Below are positions 1 to 7,343 of a DNA stretch of 31,261 nucleotides, one piece after another. The position numbers were made by a program, and so were the translations under genes. Position 1 is the first letter of the stretch. The number at the start of each line of letters is the position of its first letter. The DNA is from an uncultured Clostridia bacterium (GTDB lineage: Bacteria; Bacillota; Clostridia; TANB77; CAG-508): the NCBI GenBank assembly GCA_948875265.1, contig CAQRYF010000016.1, forward strand, positions 1-31,261, written 5' to 3'. The notes beneath the pieces are model-generated. The model ran no database searches, was not told the origin of the DNA, and saw only the letters and a program-made list of their open reading frames with translations.

Positions 1-90
1 TTAATTTATAAAAATATATATTAGGTTTTTGTTGCAATAGAATTTTGAATGGACATTCTAAAAAAATTTTATTTTTTTCTTTGACAGTAG

Positions 91-119
91 TTGACATTAT
101 TTATTTTTTATGCTATTAT
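91..119 (+). promoter_or_regulatory. Promoter of tRNA-Arg(TCT)
   Basis: TTGACA at 91-96 and TATTAT at 114-119 are separated by 17 bases, and the -10 is preceded by TG, as in an extended -10. The -10 ends about 20 bases before the tRNA. A second TTGACA lies at 81-86 but has no -10 at a suitable distance. Confidence 0.75.
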
Positions 120-140
120 ATTTATTGTCATTCATCAAAT

Positions 141-217
<77 letters not shown>

Positions 218-256
218 TAACAATCTTATACGAACTAAGTATAAGACTCAAAGAGA

Positions 257-293
257 AAACATCTCAATTTACATTATTGTATTTGAGATGTTT
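257..293. terminator. Bidirectional terminator after tRNA-Arg and the zinc-ribbon gene
   Basis: AAACATCTCAA at 257-267 pairs with TTGAGATGTTT at 283-293. T-rich sequence follows on the plus side and A-rich sequence precedes it, so it can stop both the tRNA transcript and the minus-strand gene that ends at 337. Confidence 0.7.
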
Positions 294-336
294 TATTATT
301 TATTCTATAATTTGTAATTTGTACAAATTATTAACT

Positions 337-522
337 TTAATGATAACCTGGATGAGTCTTTTTAAATTCTTCATATTCTTCATCTGTAAGTTCCAATGCC
401 TTACCAATATCATCATCGTAGACAATGTGAATAGTTTTTCCAGAATAACTATAGTTGCAATATGGACATACACTATATTCTGATTCATCATAAACTTTAT
501 CACAATTAGGACACATTTGCAT
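337..522 (-). CDS. Small zinc-ribbon protein
   Basis: A protein of about 61 residues. Two CxxC knuckles (CPNC and CPYC, about 15 residues apart) form a rubredoxin- or zinc-ribbon-like metal site at the N-terminus. An acidic tail (EDD and ELTDEEYEEF stretches) follows. The ATG at 522 is preferred because GGAGG at 535-531 sits eight bases upstream. A GTG at 531 would overlap that ribosome site and add three residues. Zinc ribbons of this size often act as protein- or nucleic-acid-binding adaptors, but no specific partner can be read here. It is the last gene of a minus-strand row and ends at a bidirectional terminator. Confidence 0.75.
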   Translation of the reverse strand: MQMCPNCDKVYDESEYSVCPYCNYSYSGKTIHIVYDDDIGKALELTDEEYEEFKKTHPGYH

Positions 523-681
523 ATTATCCACCTCCCCTCCAAATTACTAGTTGTTGTTTCTATTTTGCTATACTAACAATTTTACCAAAATGCACTTGCA
601 CAAACTGGATATAAGTCTATTTTTATTGTTATGCTTATTTTTCTTAGAAAACAAGTAACTTTTATCGATTACATATTTTCT

Positions 682-1125
682 TTATTTTATATTATCTCCA
701 TTTCTCCATTCCATAACATATTCTTGCTCTCCAGTATTTTGATTAACTTGAAGTTTAATATTTTTAAACCCCATTGCAACATAAAATAATGTTGCATCAA
801 TATTTTTCTCATATACTTGTAAAGTTAATTCATCATACTTTTCTTTACAATAATTTATTAATTTTCTTCCAATTCCCTTTCTTTTTGAGTCTTCTTTAAC
901 AAAAAGAGCTCCAATATAATTCTCATCCATTACACTAACAAATCCCTTAATTTCATTATCCTCTATATACACATAAGTTTCAGAATTAGGTAAATATTCA
1001 TTTTTTACTTTATTAAAATTTAGTAACCAATAATCTTTATCTATAAAATCATGTGATTTAAAATTGCCTTTGGTCCATATTGTCATTACCTTTGTTATAT
1101 CTTCTTCTCTTAATTTTCTTATCAT
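682..1125 (-). CDS. GNAT-family N-acetyltransferase
   Basis: A protein of 147 residues with a complete single GNAT domain. The acetyl-CoA pyrophosphate loop is seen as KRKGIGRKLI, preceded by a strand ending GALFVKED, and followed by the C-terminal LQVYEKNIDATLFYVAMGF motif typical of the YjaB/YiaC type. It is predicted to transfer an acetyl group from acetyl-CoA to a small amine or a protein amino group; the substrate is unknown. The ATG at 1125 lies six bases after GGAGG (1136-1132). The TTG at 1131 abuts the ribosome site and is less likely. It lies 11 bases downstream of the pentapeptide-repeat gene and is probably co-transcribed with it. Confidence 0.85.
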   Translation of the reverse strand: MIRKLREEDITKVMTIWTKGNFKSHDFIDKDYWLLNFNKVKNEYLPNSETYVYIEDNEIKGFVSVMDENYIGALFVKEDSKRKGIGRKLINYCKEKYDELTLQVYEKNIDATLFYVAMGFKNIKLQVNQNTGEQEYVMEWRNGDNIK

Positions 1126-1136
1126 ATGCAACCTCC

Positions 1137-1778
1137 CTATTTTATAACAATTCCCAATAGTTTTGACAATTCCAAAGCTTGTAATTCATTTACTATCATT
1201 CCTTTTATATCTTGCGTATTTACAGTTATTCCTGTTATATCACAAGTGGAAAAATCTATTTTACCTAAATTAGTTTTAAATAATTGTGTATTATATAAGC
1301 TATCTTCATGAAATTCTATATTATTAAATTTACATTCACTCATACTTCCATTAGATAAATTAGTTTGTTCTATTCTTACATTTTTTAGATTCGCCATAGT
1401 CATATTTATATATGCCAAATTACATTCTTTAATATATGTATTATATAAAACACTTTCACTAAAATCACAACCAACTAACTTACAATTAATAAATTCTACT
1501 CTTACAAAATTTGCTTCATTAAAATTACTATTTGAAAAATCACAATTCTCAAATATCACATCTGTAAAACTAGTATTGTTAAACTCAGAATCTATACATT
1601 TACAATTTTTAAATCTACAATTAGTTATATCTATCTTTTCCACTTCTAGATAACTTTCTTTTAAATCTTTAAAAAAGAAATCTTTTAAATCATTTTCTTC
1701 TTTATTAGCTATATTAATATTTTCTTGTATCTGAATGCTTTCTTCTAAATTTAATATTTTAGGCTTTATAATTTTCAT
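1137..1778 (-). CDS. Pentapeptide-repeat protein (Qnr/MfpA-like fold)
   Basis: A protein of 213 residues. From about residue 45 to 190 the sequence follows the A(D/N)LXX pattern, for example CDFSNSNFNEANF, ANLKNVRIEQTNLS and TNLGKIDFSTCDI. This is predicted to form a right-handed quadrilateral beta-helix. The C-terminus (LQALELSKLLGIVIK) resembles the dimerisation tail seen in Firmicute pentapeptide proteins related to Qnr. Relatives that mimic DNA protect gyrase from quinolones or from toxins, but most homologues have no tested role, so resistance should not be assumed. Start: GGAGG about six bases before the ATG at 1778. There is no signal peptide, so it is cytoplasmic. Confidence 0.85.
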   Translation of the reverse strand: MKIIKPKILNLEESIQIQENINIANKEENDLKDFFFKDLKESYLEVEKIDITNCRFKNCKCIDSEFNNTSFTDVIFENCDFSNSNFNEANFVRVEFINCKLVGCDFSESVLYNTYIKECNLAYINMTMANLKNVRIEQTNLSNGSMSECKFNNIEFHEDSLYNTQLFKTNLGKIDFSTCDITGITVNTQDIKGMIVNELQALELSKLLGIVIK

Positions 1779-1871
1779 TTTTTACCTCCAAGATTATTAT
1801 AACATATTTTCTTTTATACATTTACAATATTTAAAAATAATCTATAGAGATTTTTTAATCTTTATGCAGTT

Positions 1872-2207
1872 CTATATTGATTTAATAAATTCTTCAAATG
1901 TTATTACTTCTTTTTTTAGTTGTTCAATATTATCTGCATCCTTAATTTTACTTATTATATATTTAGAATATATTATGATTATCTTTTCTAAGTCTTCACT
2001 TTTGCACTCTTTTAAAGGCTTTTCTTTATTTCTATTTATCTTATTAAATATTTTTATTTTATTGATATCTATTTCCGTACCTTTACATTTTTCCACCATT
2101 TTTTCTAACTCTAAATTAGACAACTCTTTTACTGAGAAATAATCTCCATTATTTACACATGTTATTACAGATTTTAAAAAATCAATATATCTTTCGTTAC
2201 TTACCAT
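1872..2207 (-). CDS. Hypothetical protein, 111 aa
   Basis: I do not recognise a family. The protein is rich in Lys, Glu and Ile, has no membrane segment and looks alpha-helical (helical stretches around residues 1-25, 60-85 and 90-110). The start ATG has only a weak upstream site (AAGGGGA about 11 bases away). It is transcribed divergently from the XRE regulator at 2448, with 240 bases between them. It ends 93 bases before the pentapeptide-repeat start. The divergent layout makes it a candidate target of that regulator, but this is inference. Confidence 0.6.
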   Translation of the reverse strand: MVSNERYIDFLKSVITCVNNGDYFSVKELSNLELEKMVEKCKGTEIDINKIKIFNKINRNKEKPLKECKSEDLEKIIIIYSKYIISKIKDADNIEQLKKEVITFEEFIKSI

Positions 2208-2407
2208 ATTTTTACAGTTCCCCTTTTTATATTTTTTCTTACTTCGTAATATTATTATATTTCTTTGGGTATAACTATTAGTGATACAAGTTTGTATTTG
2301 ATGTTATCATAATTTCGCTGTCAATTCAAGTATTTTTTACATTTTTTATGTCGTTTATTTTCATTATAGTCGTAGTATTAATGTGTTCAATATTTCTATA
2401 CTGCTTG

Positions 2408-2424
2408 GTATACTTGTACTATAC
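2408..2424. promoter_or_regulatory. Candidate operator ahead of the XRE regulator
   Basis: GTATA at 2408-2412 and TATAC at 2420-2424 form an inverted repeat with a seven-base spacer, 24 bases before the regulator's start. XRE proteins often bind such sites in their own promoters. The rest of the 2208-2447 gap is AT-rich; I see no convincing small gene in it and could not fix the promoter of the minus-strand gene. Confidence 0.35.
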
Positions 2425-2447
2425 ATGTTTATTATATGGAGGTTTAA

Positions 2448-2789
2448 ATGAATTCTGTTTTAAAATCTGATATAGATAAAAATTTTGGTAAAATATTAAG
2501 AGATTTTCGTATAAAAAATAAACTTACACAGGAACAATTATCTGAAGAGCTAGGAATTTCTTTAAAATATATTTCTAGAATAGAAAATGGTAATAATGGA
2601 ATAAAAACTCAAACTTTAATAAAATACATGAATCTTTTAGGTATAACTCCTAATACGATATACAAATCTTTCATAACTAATAAAGAAGTTATAAAGAACA
2701 TAGACTTAACTGAAAAGATAAATTCTTTATCTGAAGATAAGAAAGATTTTATTAATTCCATTATTGATTTATTACAAAATATGAATTAA
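2448..2789 (+). CDS. XRE-family transcriptional regulator
   Basis: A protein of 113 residues. A Cro/C1-type helix-turn-helix occupies about residues 13-65 (LRDFRIKNKLTQEQLSEELG, then ISLKYISRIENG). The TQEQLSEELGISLKYISRIE core is the classic recognition region. About 45 residues follow, with a helical end that may dimerise. It carries no peptidase or ligand domain. The start has GGAGG five bases upstream. The divergent 111-aa gene and the inverted repeat at 2408-2424 suggest autoregulation and local control. It ends at a perfect 18-bp terminator hairpin. Confidence 0.88.
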   Translation: MNSVLKSDIDKNFGKILRDFRIKNKLTQEQLSEELGISLKYISRIENGNNGIKTQTLIKYMNLLGITPNTIYKSFITNKEVIKNIDLTEKINSLSEDKKDFINSIIDLLQNMN

Positions 2790-2794
2790 TCTTA

Positions 2795-2836
2795 AAAATA
2801 AGAACTATAGTTTTAATTAACTATAGTTCTTATTTT
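2795..2836. terminator. Bidirectional terminator between convergent genes
   Basis: An 18-bp perfect stem (2795-2812 with 2819-2836) and a six-base loop. The AAAA/TTTT ends supply a U-tract in both directions. It separates the XRE gene from the convergent M18 aminopeptidase, whose stop codon begins at the base of the stem. Confidence 0.85.
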
Positions 2837-4233
2837 CATTCTCTCCAAAAAGCTTTATATGCTCTATATGCTGAATAAATGTCATATTTACTTGTAACTT
2901 CATATGGTGCATGCATAGAAAGTATTGAAACTCCACAATCTATCACATCTACACCTTTATTAGCTAAAATATAAGCAATTGTTCCTCCTCCACCTTTGTC
3001 TACTTTTCCTAATTCTTGCACCTGGTATTTTACATTATTTTTTTCCAGCATATTTCTAATCCATGCAACATATTCTGCATTAGCATCAGATCCTCCTGAT
3101 TTTCCTCTTGCTCCTGTATATTTATTTACACTAATTCCTTTTCCCAAAAATCCTGCATTGTGCTTGTCAGATACAGATGCATATATTGGGTCAAATCCAG
3201 CATCAACATCTGATGATAGCATTTTTGAAAAACAAAATACTTTATCTAATAAATTTGGTTTATTAACTCCTAATTTATTTAATATCTCTGAAATGAAAAA
3301 ATCAAACATATGAGATTCCATTCCTGTATTTCCCATACTTCCTATCTCTTCTTTATCTGATAAAATACATATTGCTGTATTTTTTACATTTTCTAGTTCC
3401 ATCATTGCTGCAAGTGATGCATATGCACATACTTTATCATCTTGACCATATGCCGCTATCATACTTCCATCAAAACCTAAACTTCTTGCCTTAAACGCTG
3501 GAACTAATTCAATTTCTGAACTTGTAAAATCAGCCTCTGTAATTCCATATTTTTGATTTAATATGTTTAATATATTTAGTTTTACATTCTCAGAAACATT
3601 TTTATCATCATATGGTATACTTCCTACCAATAAATTTAAATCTTCACCTTCTATTCCATTTTTTAGCTTTTTTTCCATTTGCTCTTGTGCCAAATGTGGT
3701 AATAAGTCTGTAATTGTGAAAATTGGGTCTTCTTCATTTTCCCCAATATTTATTTCAATTTTTTCTCCATTTGTTTTAACTATCACGCCATGCATACTAA
3801 GTGGAATTGTTGTCCACTGGTATTTTTTTATACCACCATAATAATGTGTCTTTAAATATGCAAATCCTGTATCTTCATATAAAGGATTTGGCTTTAAGTC
3901 TAGCCTTGGTGAATCTATATGTGATCCTACAATGTGTAAACCATTTTCTATTGCCTCACTTCCTATTATTCCTAAATACATACTTTTCTCTCTGTTTACA
4001 AAATATATTTTATCTCCTGGCTTCAATGTTTCAAATTCCATTATATCTTTATATCCATTTTCATCTGCTATTTTTCTTGCTTTTTTAATGAATTCTCTTT
4101 CAGTTTTTGCTCCATTTAAAAAATCCATATATTTTTTTGAAAAGCTGAATATTTCTTCTCTTTGTTCTAAATTTGTTGATTTCCAACCATTCTCTTTTCT
4201 ATTAAAAAGTCTTTCTTTTAATTCTTCTTCCAT
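2836..4233 (-). CDS. M18-family zinc aminopeptidase
   Basis: A protein of about 465 residues, the normal length for bacterial M18 enzymes (ApeB/aspartyl-aminopeptidase type). The two-zinc site is recognisable: the His in GSHIDSPRLD, the Glu pair in SDKEEIGSMG, the Asp in SSDVDAGFDP and the late His in ILSMHAPYE. The glycine-rich KVDKGGGGT loop and the GARGKSGGSDA segment are also typical. It should release N-terminal residues from peptides in the cytoplasm, with a preference for acidic residues in some members. The start is ATG at 4233, seven bases after GGAGG; the TTG just upstream sits too close. It appears monocistronic and intact. Confidence 0.92.
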   Translation of the reverse strand: MEEELKERLFNRKENGWKSTNLEQREEIFSFSKKYMDFLNGAKTEREFIKKARKIADENGYKDIMEFETLKPGDKIYFVNREKSMYLGIIGSEAIENGLHIVGSHIDSPRLDLKPNPLYEDTGFAYLKTHYYGGIKKYQWTTIPLSMHGVIVKTNGEKIEINIGENEEDPIFTITDLLPHLAQEQMEKKLKNGIEGEDLNLLVGSIPYDDKNVSENVKLNILNILNQKYGITEADFTSSEIELVPAFKARSLGFDGSMIAAYGQDDKVCAYASLAAMMELENVKNTAICILSDKEEIGSMGNTGMESHMFDFFISEILNKLGVNKPNLLDKVFCFSKMLSSDVDAGFDPIYASVSDKHNAGFLGKGISVNKYTGARGKSGGSDANAEYVAWIRNMLEKNNVKYQVQELGKVDKGGGGTIAYILANKGVDVIDCGVSILSMHAPYEVTSKYDIYSAYRAYKAFWRE

Positions 4234-4417
4234 CAAAAATCCTCCTTTGTTTTTGACAAGTATATCATTATACTTTTTATTTTTCCAGTTTTTTTATAAT
4301 TTATTCCTAAAAATTGGTTATACTATAACTACCTAATTATTAACAATATTTATAAATATAACTTTTATAATATTGTATGCTTTTAAAAATTATTAATAAC
4401 TTATTGGAGGTAATACT

Positions 4418-5923
4418 ATGAATTCTATTTGGATTAATTCAATTCAAAATAAGAACCATTTCGAAAGCTTAAGTGAAGATGTAAAAACAGACGTATGTAT
4501 TATAGGAGCTGGAATCTTTGGTCTTACTTGTGCTTACTATTTAACAAATCTAGGATATAAGGTTGTTGTCATAGATAAATTTGGTATTGGAGAAAAAACA
4601 ACAGGCCACACTACTGCTAAAATTACTAGCCAGCACGGTCTTTTCTATGATTACTTAATTTCTTCATATGGTGAAAAATTTGCTAAAGATTATTTAGATG
4701 CTAATGAAAATGCAATTAAAAATATTAAAGATATAATTGATACAGAAAAAATTAAATGTGATTTTGAATATCAAAATAGTTATGTTTATACCACTAAAAA
4801 GTCAGAATTAAAATCTATAAAGAAGGAAGTCTCAGCACTTGATACTTTAGGATTTAATTGTGATTTTGTTACTAAAACTGGATTACCTTTTGAAGTTGAA
4901 GGAGCTATCTGTTTTAAAAATCAGGCTCAATTTAATCCTTTAAAATATTTACTTGGCTTATGTAATAGTATTACTTCAAAAGGAGGAGAAATATATACTT
5001 ATACTACTGCCTGCGATGTGAAGGAAGAAAGTGGCACTTATATCACTTACACTGAAAAAGGAAATATTGAATCTGATTATGTAATTATGGCTAGTCATTA
5101 TCCTTTTATCAATATTCCTGGATTTTATTTTACAAAAATGTACCAATCAACTTCATATGTCATTGCTGTTGATACTAAAAAAACTTTATTTAATGGTATG
5201 TATATTAATAATACTTCTCCTATATTTTCTTTTAGAACTGCTAAATATGAAGGTAAGAATTTATTATTAATTAGTGGATCTGACCACAAAACTGGCCAAC
5301 CCACTTCTTATCAGGATAGTTATGGAATTTTGGAAGATGAGGCTCGAAAATTTTACCCCGACTGTGATATTTTATATCGCTGGAATACTGAAGATTGTAT
5401 TCCTCTAGATAAAATCCCTTATATAGGTGTGTATTCTAATACTACACCTAATATGTTTGTAGGAACAGGCTTTAAAAAATGGGGAATGACTTCCTCTAAT
5501 GTTGCAGCTAATATTATTGTTGATAAAATACAAGGAAAACCAAATAAATATGAATATGTTTTTAATTCAACCCGTCTAAAACCTATAAAAAATATGGATG
5601 AAATGAAAAATATTGTTGTTCAATCTACTAACTCTTTACTTTTAGATAAATTAAAACGAGCTAATATGAATTTTGATGAAATAGCAAATAATTCTGGTAG
5701 TATTATAGAAGTTAATGGTCAAAAAGTTGGAGTTTATAAAAATTCCTCTGGAAATATTTATGCTGTAAAACCAATTTGTACTCATTTAGGTTGTTTGCTT
5801 TCTTGGAATGACGTGGATAAAACTTGGGATTGCCCTTGCCATGGTTCTAGATTTGATTTTATGGGCAAAAATTTATATAATCCTGCTTTTAAAAATCTGG
5901 AAATTTATAATTTAGAAGATTAA
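4418..5923 (+). CDS. FAD-dependent oxidoreductase with C-terminal Rieske domain
   Basis: A protein of 501 residues. The N-terminus has the dinucleotide-binding fingerprint (CIIGAGIFGLTCAYYL, about residues 27-42) followed by VVVIDK, which defines the DAO/glycine-oxidase fold that fills about 400 residues. The last 70 residues form a Rieske [2Fe-2S] domain. Its two ligand pairs are CTHLGC (about 454-459) and CPCHGS (about 473-478). The fusion matches a family often called FAD-dependent oxidoreductase with Rieske domain, which is thought to oxidise an amine or imino acid and pass electrons to the cluster. The substrate is unknown. GGAGG lies seven bases before the ATG. It appears monocistronic. 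Confidence 0.9.
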   Translation: MNSIWINSIQNKNHFESLSEDVKTDVCIIGAGIFGLTCAYYLTNLGYKVVVIDKFGIGEKTTGHTTAKITSQHGLFYDYLISSYGEKFAKDYLDANENAIKNIKDIIDTEKIKCDFEYQNSYVYTTKKSELKSIKKEVSALDTLGFNCDFVTKTGLPFEVEGAICFKNQAQFNPLKYLLGLCNSITSKGGEIYTYTTACDVKEESGTYITYTEKGNIESDYVIMASHYPFINIPGFYFTKMYQSTSYVIAVDTKKTLFNGMYINNTSPIFSFRTAKYEGKNLLLISGSDHKTGQPTSYQDSYGILEDEARKFYPDCDILYRWNTEDCIPLDKIPYIGVYSNTTPNMFVGTGFKKWGMTSSNVAANIIVDKIQGKPNKYEYVFNSTRLKPIKNMDEMKNIVVQSTNSLLLDKLKRANMNFDEIANNSGSIIEVNGQKVGVYKNSSGNIYAVKPICTHLGCLLSWNDVDKTWDCPCHGSRFDFMGKNLYNPAFKNLEIYNLED

Positions 5924-5968
5924 TTTTATATTTTTTAATTTTTTTGTATTAATTTTTTGCTTTTATTA

Positions 5969-5997
5969 TTGACTTGTAGCTTTTTTTTTGCTACAAT
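5969..5997 (+). promoter_or_regulatory. Promoter of a candidate small RNA
   Basis: TTGACT at 5969-5974 and TACAAT at 5992-5997 are 17 bases apart. The spacer holds GTAGC and GCTAC on either side of a T run, a possible protein site. No open reading frame follows, only a hairpin terminator. Confidence 0.55.
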
Positions 5998-6003
5998 TTC
6001 AGT

Positions 6004-6083
6004 AATAAATCATATATTTATATGTTTATTTTTTGTTTATTGAACTAGATTTCTCCTTAACAAAGTGATCTAGTTCTTTTTAT
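6004..6083 (+). ncRNA. Candidate small RNA with anti-Shine-Dalgarno loop
   Basis: A predicted transcript of about 80 nt runs from the promoter at 5969-5997 to an intrinsic terminator: GAACTAGAT (6042-6050), a 17-nt loop, ATCTAGTTC (6068-6076), then TTTTTATTTT. The loop contains TTCTCCTT (6051-6058), which can pair with AAGGAGAA ribosome sites. Two such sites lie close by, before the genes starting at 6535 and 7901. The hairpin could instead be only the terminator of the oxidoreductase gene ending at 5923; the separate promoter argues for an independent RNA. Confidence 0.45.
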
Positions 6084-6109
6084 TTTCTTATTAATAAAAT
6101 TAATTAGAA

Positions 6110-6151
6110 AAAGACACTACATTATTTAATAGGGGGAAATATAGTGTCTTT
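6110..6151 (-). terminator. Terminator of the Agr-like operon
   Basis: AAAGACACTA (6110-6119) pairs with TAGTGTCTTT (6142-6151), and on the minus strand the stem runs into TTTTTC. The loop reads TTTCCCCCTATT on that strand. It ends the minus-strand series that starts at 7901. Confidence 0.7.
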
Positions 6152-6267
6152 CATTGTTGCTTTATTAATATAATTGCTAATGCAATTGTCAAGGCAACAT
6201 TTATAATAAAAATACTTATTATTCTATAAATAATAGGTATATTATTATTAGTTATGTGAGTTTTCAT
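6151..6267 (-). CDS. Putative 38-aa single-span membrane peptide
   Basis: The reading frame encodes 38 residues. A polar start (MKTHITNNN) is followed by one hydrophobic span (IIYRIISIFIINVALTIALA, about residues 12-31, continuing IILI) and a KQQ end, so it would be a one-pass membrane peptide. The stop codon touches the operon terminator, as expected for a last gene. Against it, no ribosome site is visible before the ATG, and AT-rich sequence easily yields Ile/Leu-rich frames. It has no Cys, so it does not look like a classical AgrD. Confidence 0.35.
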   Translation of the reverse strand: MKTHITNNNIPIIYRIISIFIINVALTIALAIILIKQQ

Positions 6268-6394
6268 AATTATTATCTATTAAATAAATTTCATAATACA
6301 AACTGTATTTATTTAAAAGCTAATAATAGTTATATTTTACAAAATTTACTTTTATATTACTTTTATTAGTATAAATGGAATGAATATTGTATAT

Positions 6395-6535
6395 TTACTT
6401 ATTTTTTAAATATGCTATATATTCTTCTTTATGTATTATTTTTCTTTCATTAAAATAATTTCTAAAGTCTTCTTTACTAATTATCAATTCAGTTTTTATT
6501 TCATTTAATATTGCATTCCTATCTATATTTTGCAT
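6395..6535 (-). CDS. Small protein, 46 aa, unknown
   Basis: The ATG at 6535 has an excellent ribosome site (AAAGGAGAAAAGAAG before the start). The product is soluble, charged and probably helical, beginning MQNIDRNAILNEIK and ending EEYIAYLKNK. I recognise no family. It lies 103 bases downstream of the AgrB-like/HTH gene on the same strand and is probably in the same transcript. It could be a small regulator of the preceding gene, but nothing in the sequence proves this. Confidence 0.6.
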   Translation of the reverse strand: MQNIDRNAILNEIKTELIISKEDFRNYFNERKIIHKEEYIAYLKNK

Positions 6536-6638
6536 CTTCTTTTCTCCTTTAATTCATTTGTAAAAGTTCTTAATAGTATTCTACAATATTCGACATATAA
6601 AATGACAGAGCGGGTATCCAAAATTTTAAAAAAAAGAA

Positions 6639-7271
6639 TTACCTTTTTAAAGATAATTCTTCTTCCATTAACTTAAATGCAGTTTTCATACTTAATTGTA
6701 TTGCATCTAGTCTCTCAGTAATTCTTTTATTACTTGATAGATTGCATTCTTCTGCTATTTTCTCAAAACTTTTATTTTCATAGTATCTTTTTGTATAAAT
6801 CTGATAGCTTAATTCATCAGATTCTTTCAATATATTTTCAAATTTTTCTAGCTCTCTTTTTCCTTTATATTCTTCTATTTTTTCTTCAATAAATGCATAT
6901 TTGCTTTTTTTATCCTTTTTCAGCCACATATATGCAGTTTGTTGCTTATTTATATCTTTGTCTTCATTATTTATATCACCTTTACTAGTTACTATTATGC
7001 CTGCTATTAAAGTCATACATATTGCTATATAAATATCTATTTTTACTAGTACAAAAATAGATAACAATAATAATGTACTCCATACTAAACAACTTTTCCA
7101 ACTTTTATAGTGCATAGCACTACCTATATTTATTCTTAAACTAGTAAATACCAAGATTATCATTAATACATCTTTTATGTTTATATCTATTATTAAAGCC
7201 GATATTATGATAATTATTGTTTCTGCAATATTGAAAATCAAAGATATGTTTTTTTCTATCAATTTCTTCAT
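6639..7271 (-). CDS. AgrB-like membrane protein fused to a C-terminal helix-turn-helix
   Basis: A protein of 210 residues with two halves. Residues 1-95 hold about four membrane spans. Between spans two and three is R46, G50, H54 and C61 (GSAMHYKSWKSC). The His-x6-Cys spacing and the preceding Arg and Gly match the catalytic region of AgrB, the cysteine endopeptidase that cuts AgrD. Residues about 105-210 are soluble. The last 65 (IYTKRYYENKSFEKIAEECN, then RITERLDAIQLSMKTAF) look like a sigma-70 region-4 type helix-turn-helix. The ribosome site GGGGAG overlaps the end of the 16-codon peptide gene just upstream, so the two are probably coupled. Ordinary AgrB has no DNA-binding domain. I am confident of the membrane and HTH halves, less so of protease activity. 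Confidence 0.7.
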   Translation of the reverse strand: MKKLIEKNISLIFNIAETIIIIISALIIDINIKDVLMIILVFTSLRINIGSAMHYKSWKSCLVWSTLLLLSIFVLVKIDIYIAICMTLIAGIIVTSKGDINNEDKDINKQQTAYMWLKKDKKSKYAFIEEKIEEYKGKRELEKFENILKESDELSYQIYTKRYYENKSFEKIAEECNLSSNKRITERLDAIQLSMKTAFKLMEEELSLKR

Positions 7272-7276
7272 TTAAA

Positions 7277-7327
7277 TTACTCCCCATCTTCTGTGTTACA
7301 AAACCATAAAAATGAATGTACTGGCAT
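7277..7327 (-). CDS. Putative 16-aa signal peptide gene (AgrD position)
   Basis: The frame reads MPVHSFLWFCNTEDGE and then TAA. Its ribosome site, GGAGGTGATTAAGTATG, is among the best in the window. It starts 17 bases after the stop of the six-helix gene and ends five bases before the next ATG. The peptide has a short hydrophobic aromatic core (SFLWFC) with Ser5 and Cys10 as possible cyclising residues, followed by an acidic tail. Known AgrD precursors also have an acidic tail after the ring but carry an amphipathic leader, which is absent here. Alternatively it is a coupling leader for the downstream gene, because its last codons form that gene's ribosome site. Confidence 0.5.
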   Translation of the reverse strand: MPVHSFLWFCNTEDGE

Positions 7328-7343
7328 ACTTAATCACCTCCAT

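Noticed and set aside
300..542. 80-codon minus-strand frame overlapping the zinc-ribbon gene
   Set aside because: It is out of frame with the CxxC protein, which has the ribosome site and recognisable metal motifs.
1137..1778. Quinolone-resistance gene qnr
   Set aside because: The fold is the same, but pentapeptide repeats are too degenerate to assign resistance from the sequence alone.
6042..6083. T-box or riboswitch
   Set aside because: The hairpin has no T-box bulge, specifier or conserved riboswitch core, and no gene follows on the plus strand.
6151..6267. The 38-aa peptide as a classical AgrD
   Set aside because: It has no Cys, no acidic tail and no visible ribosome site.
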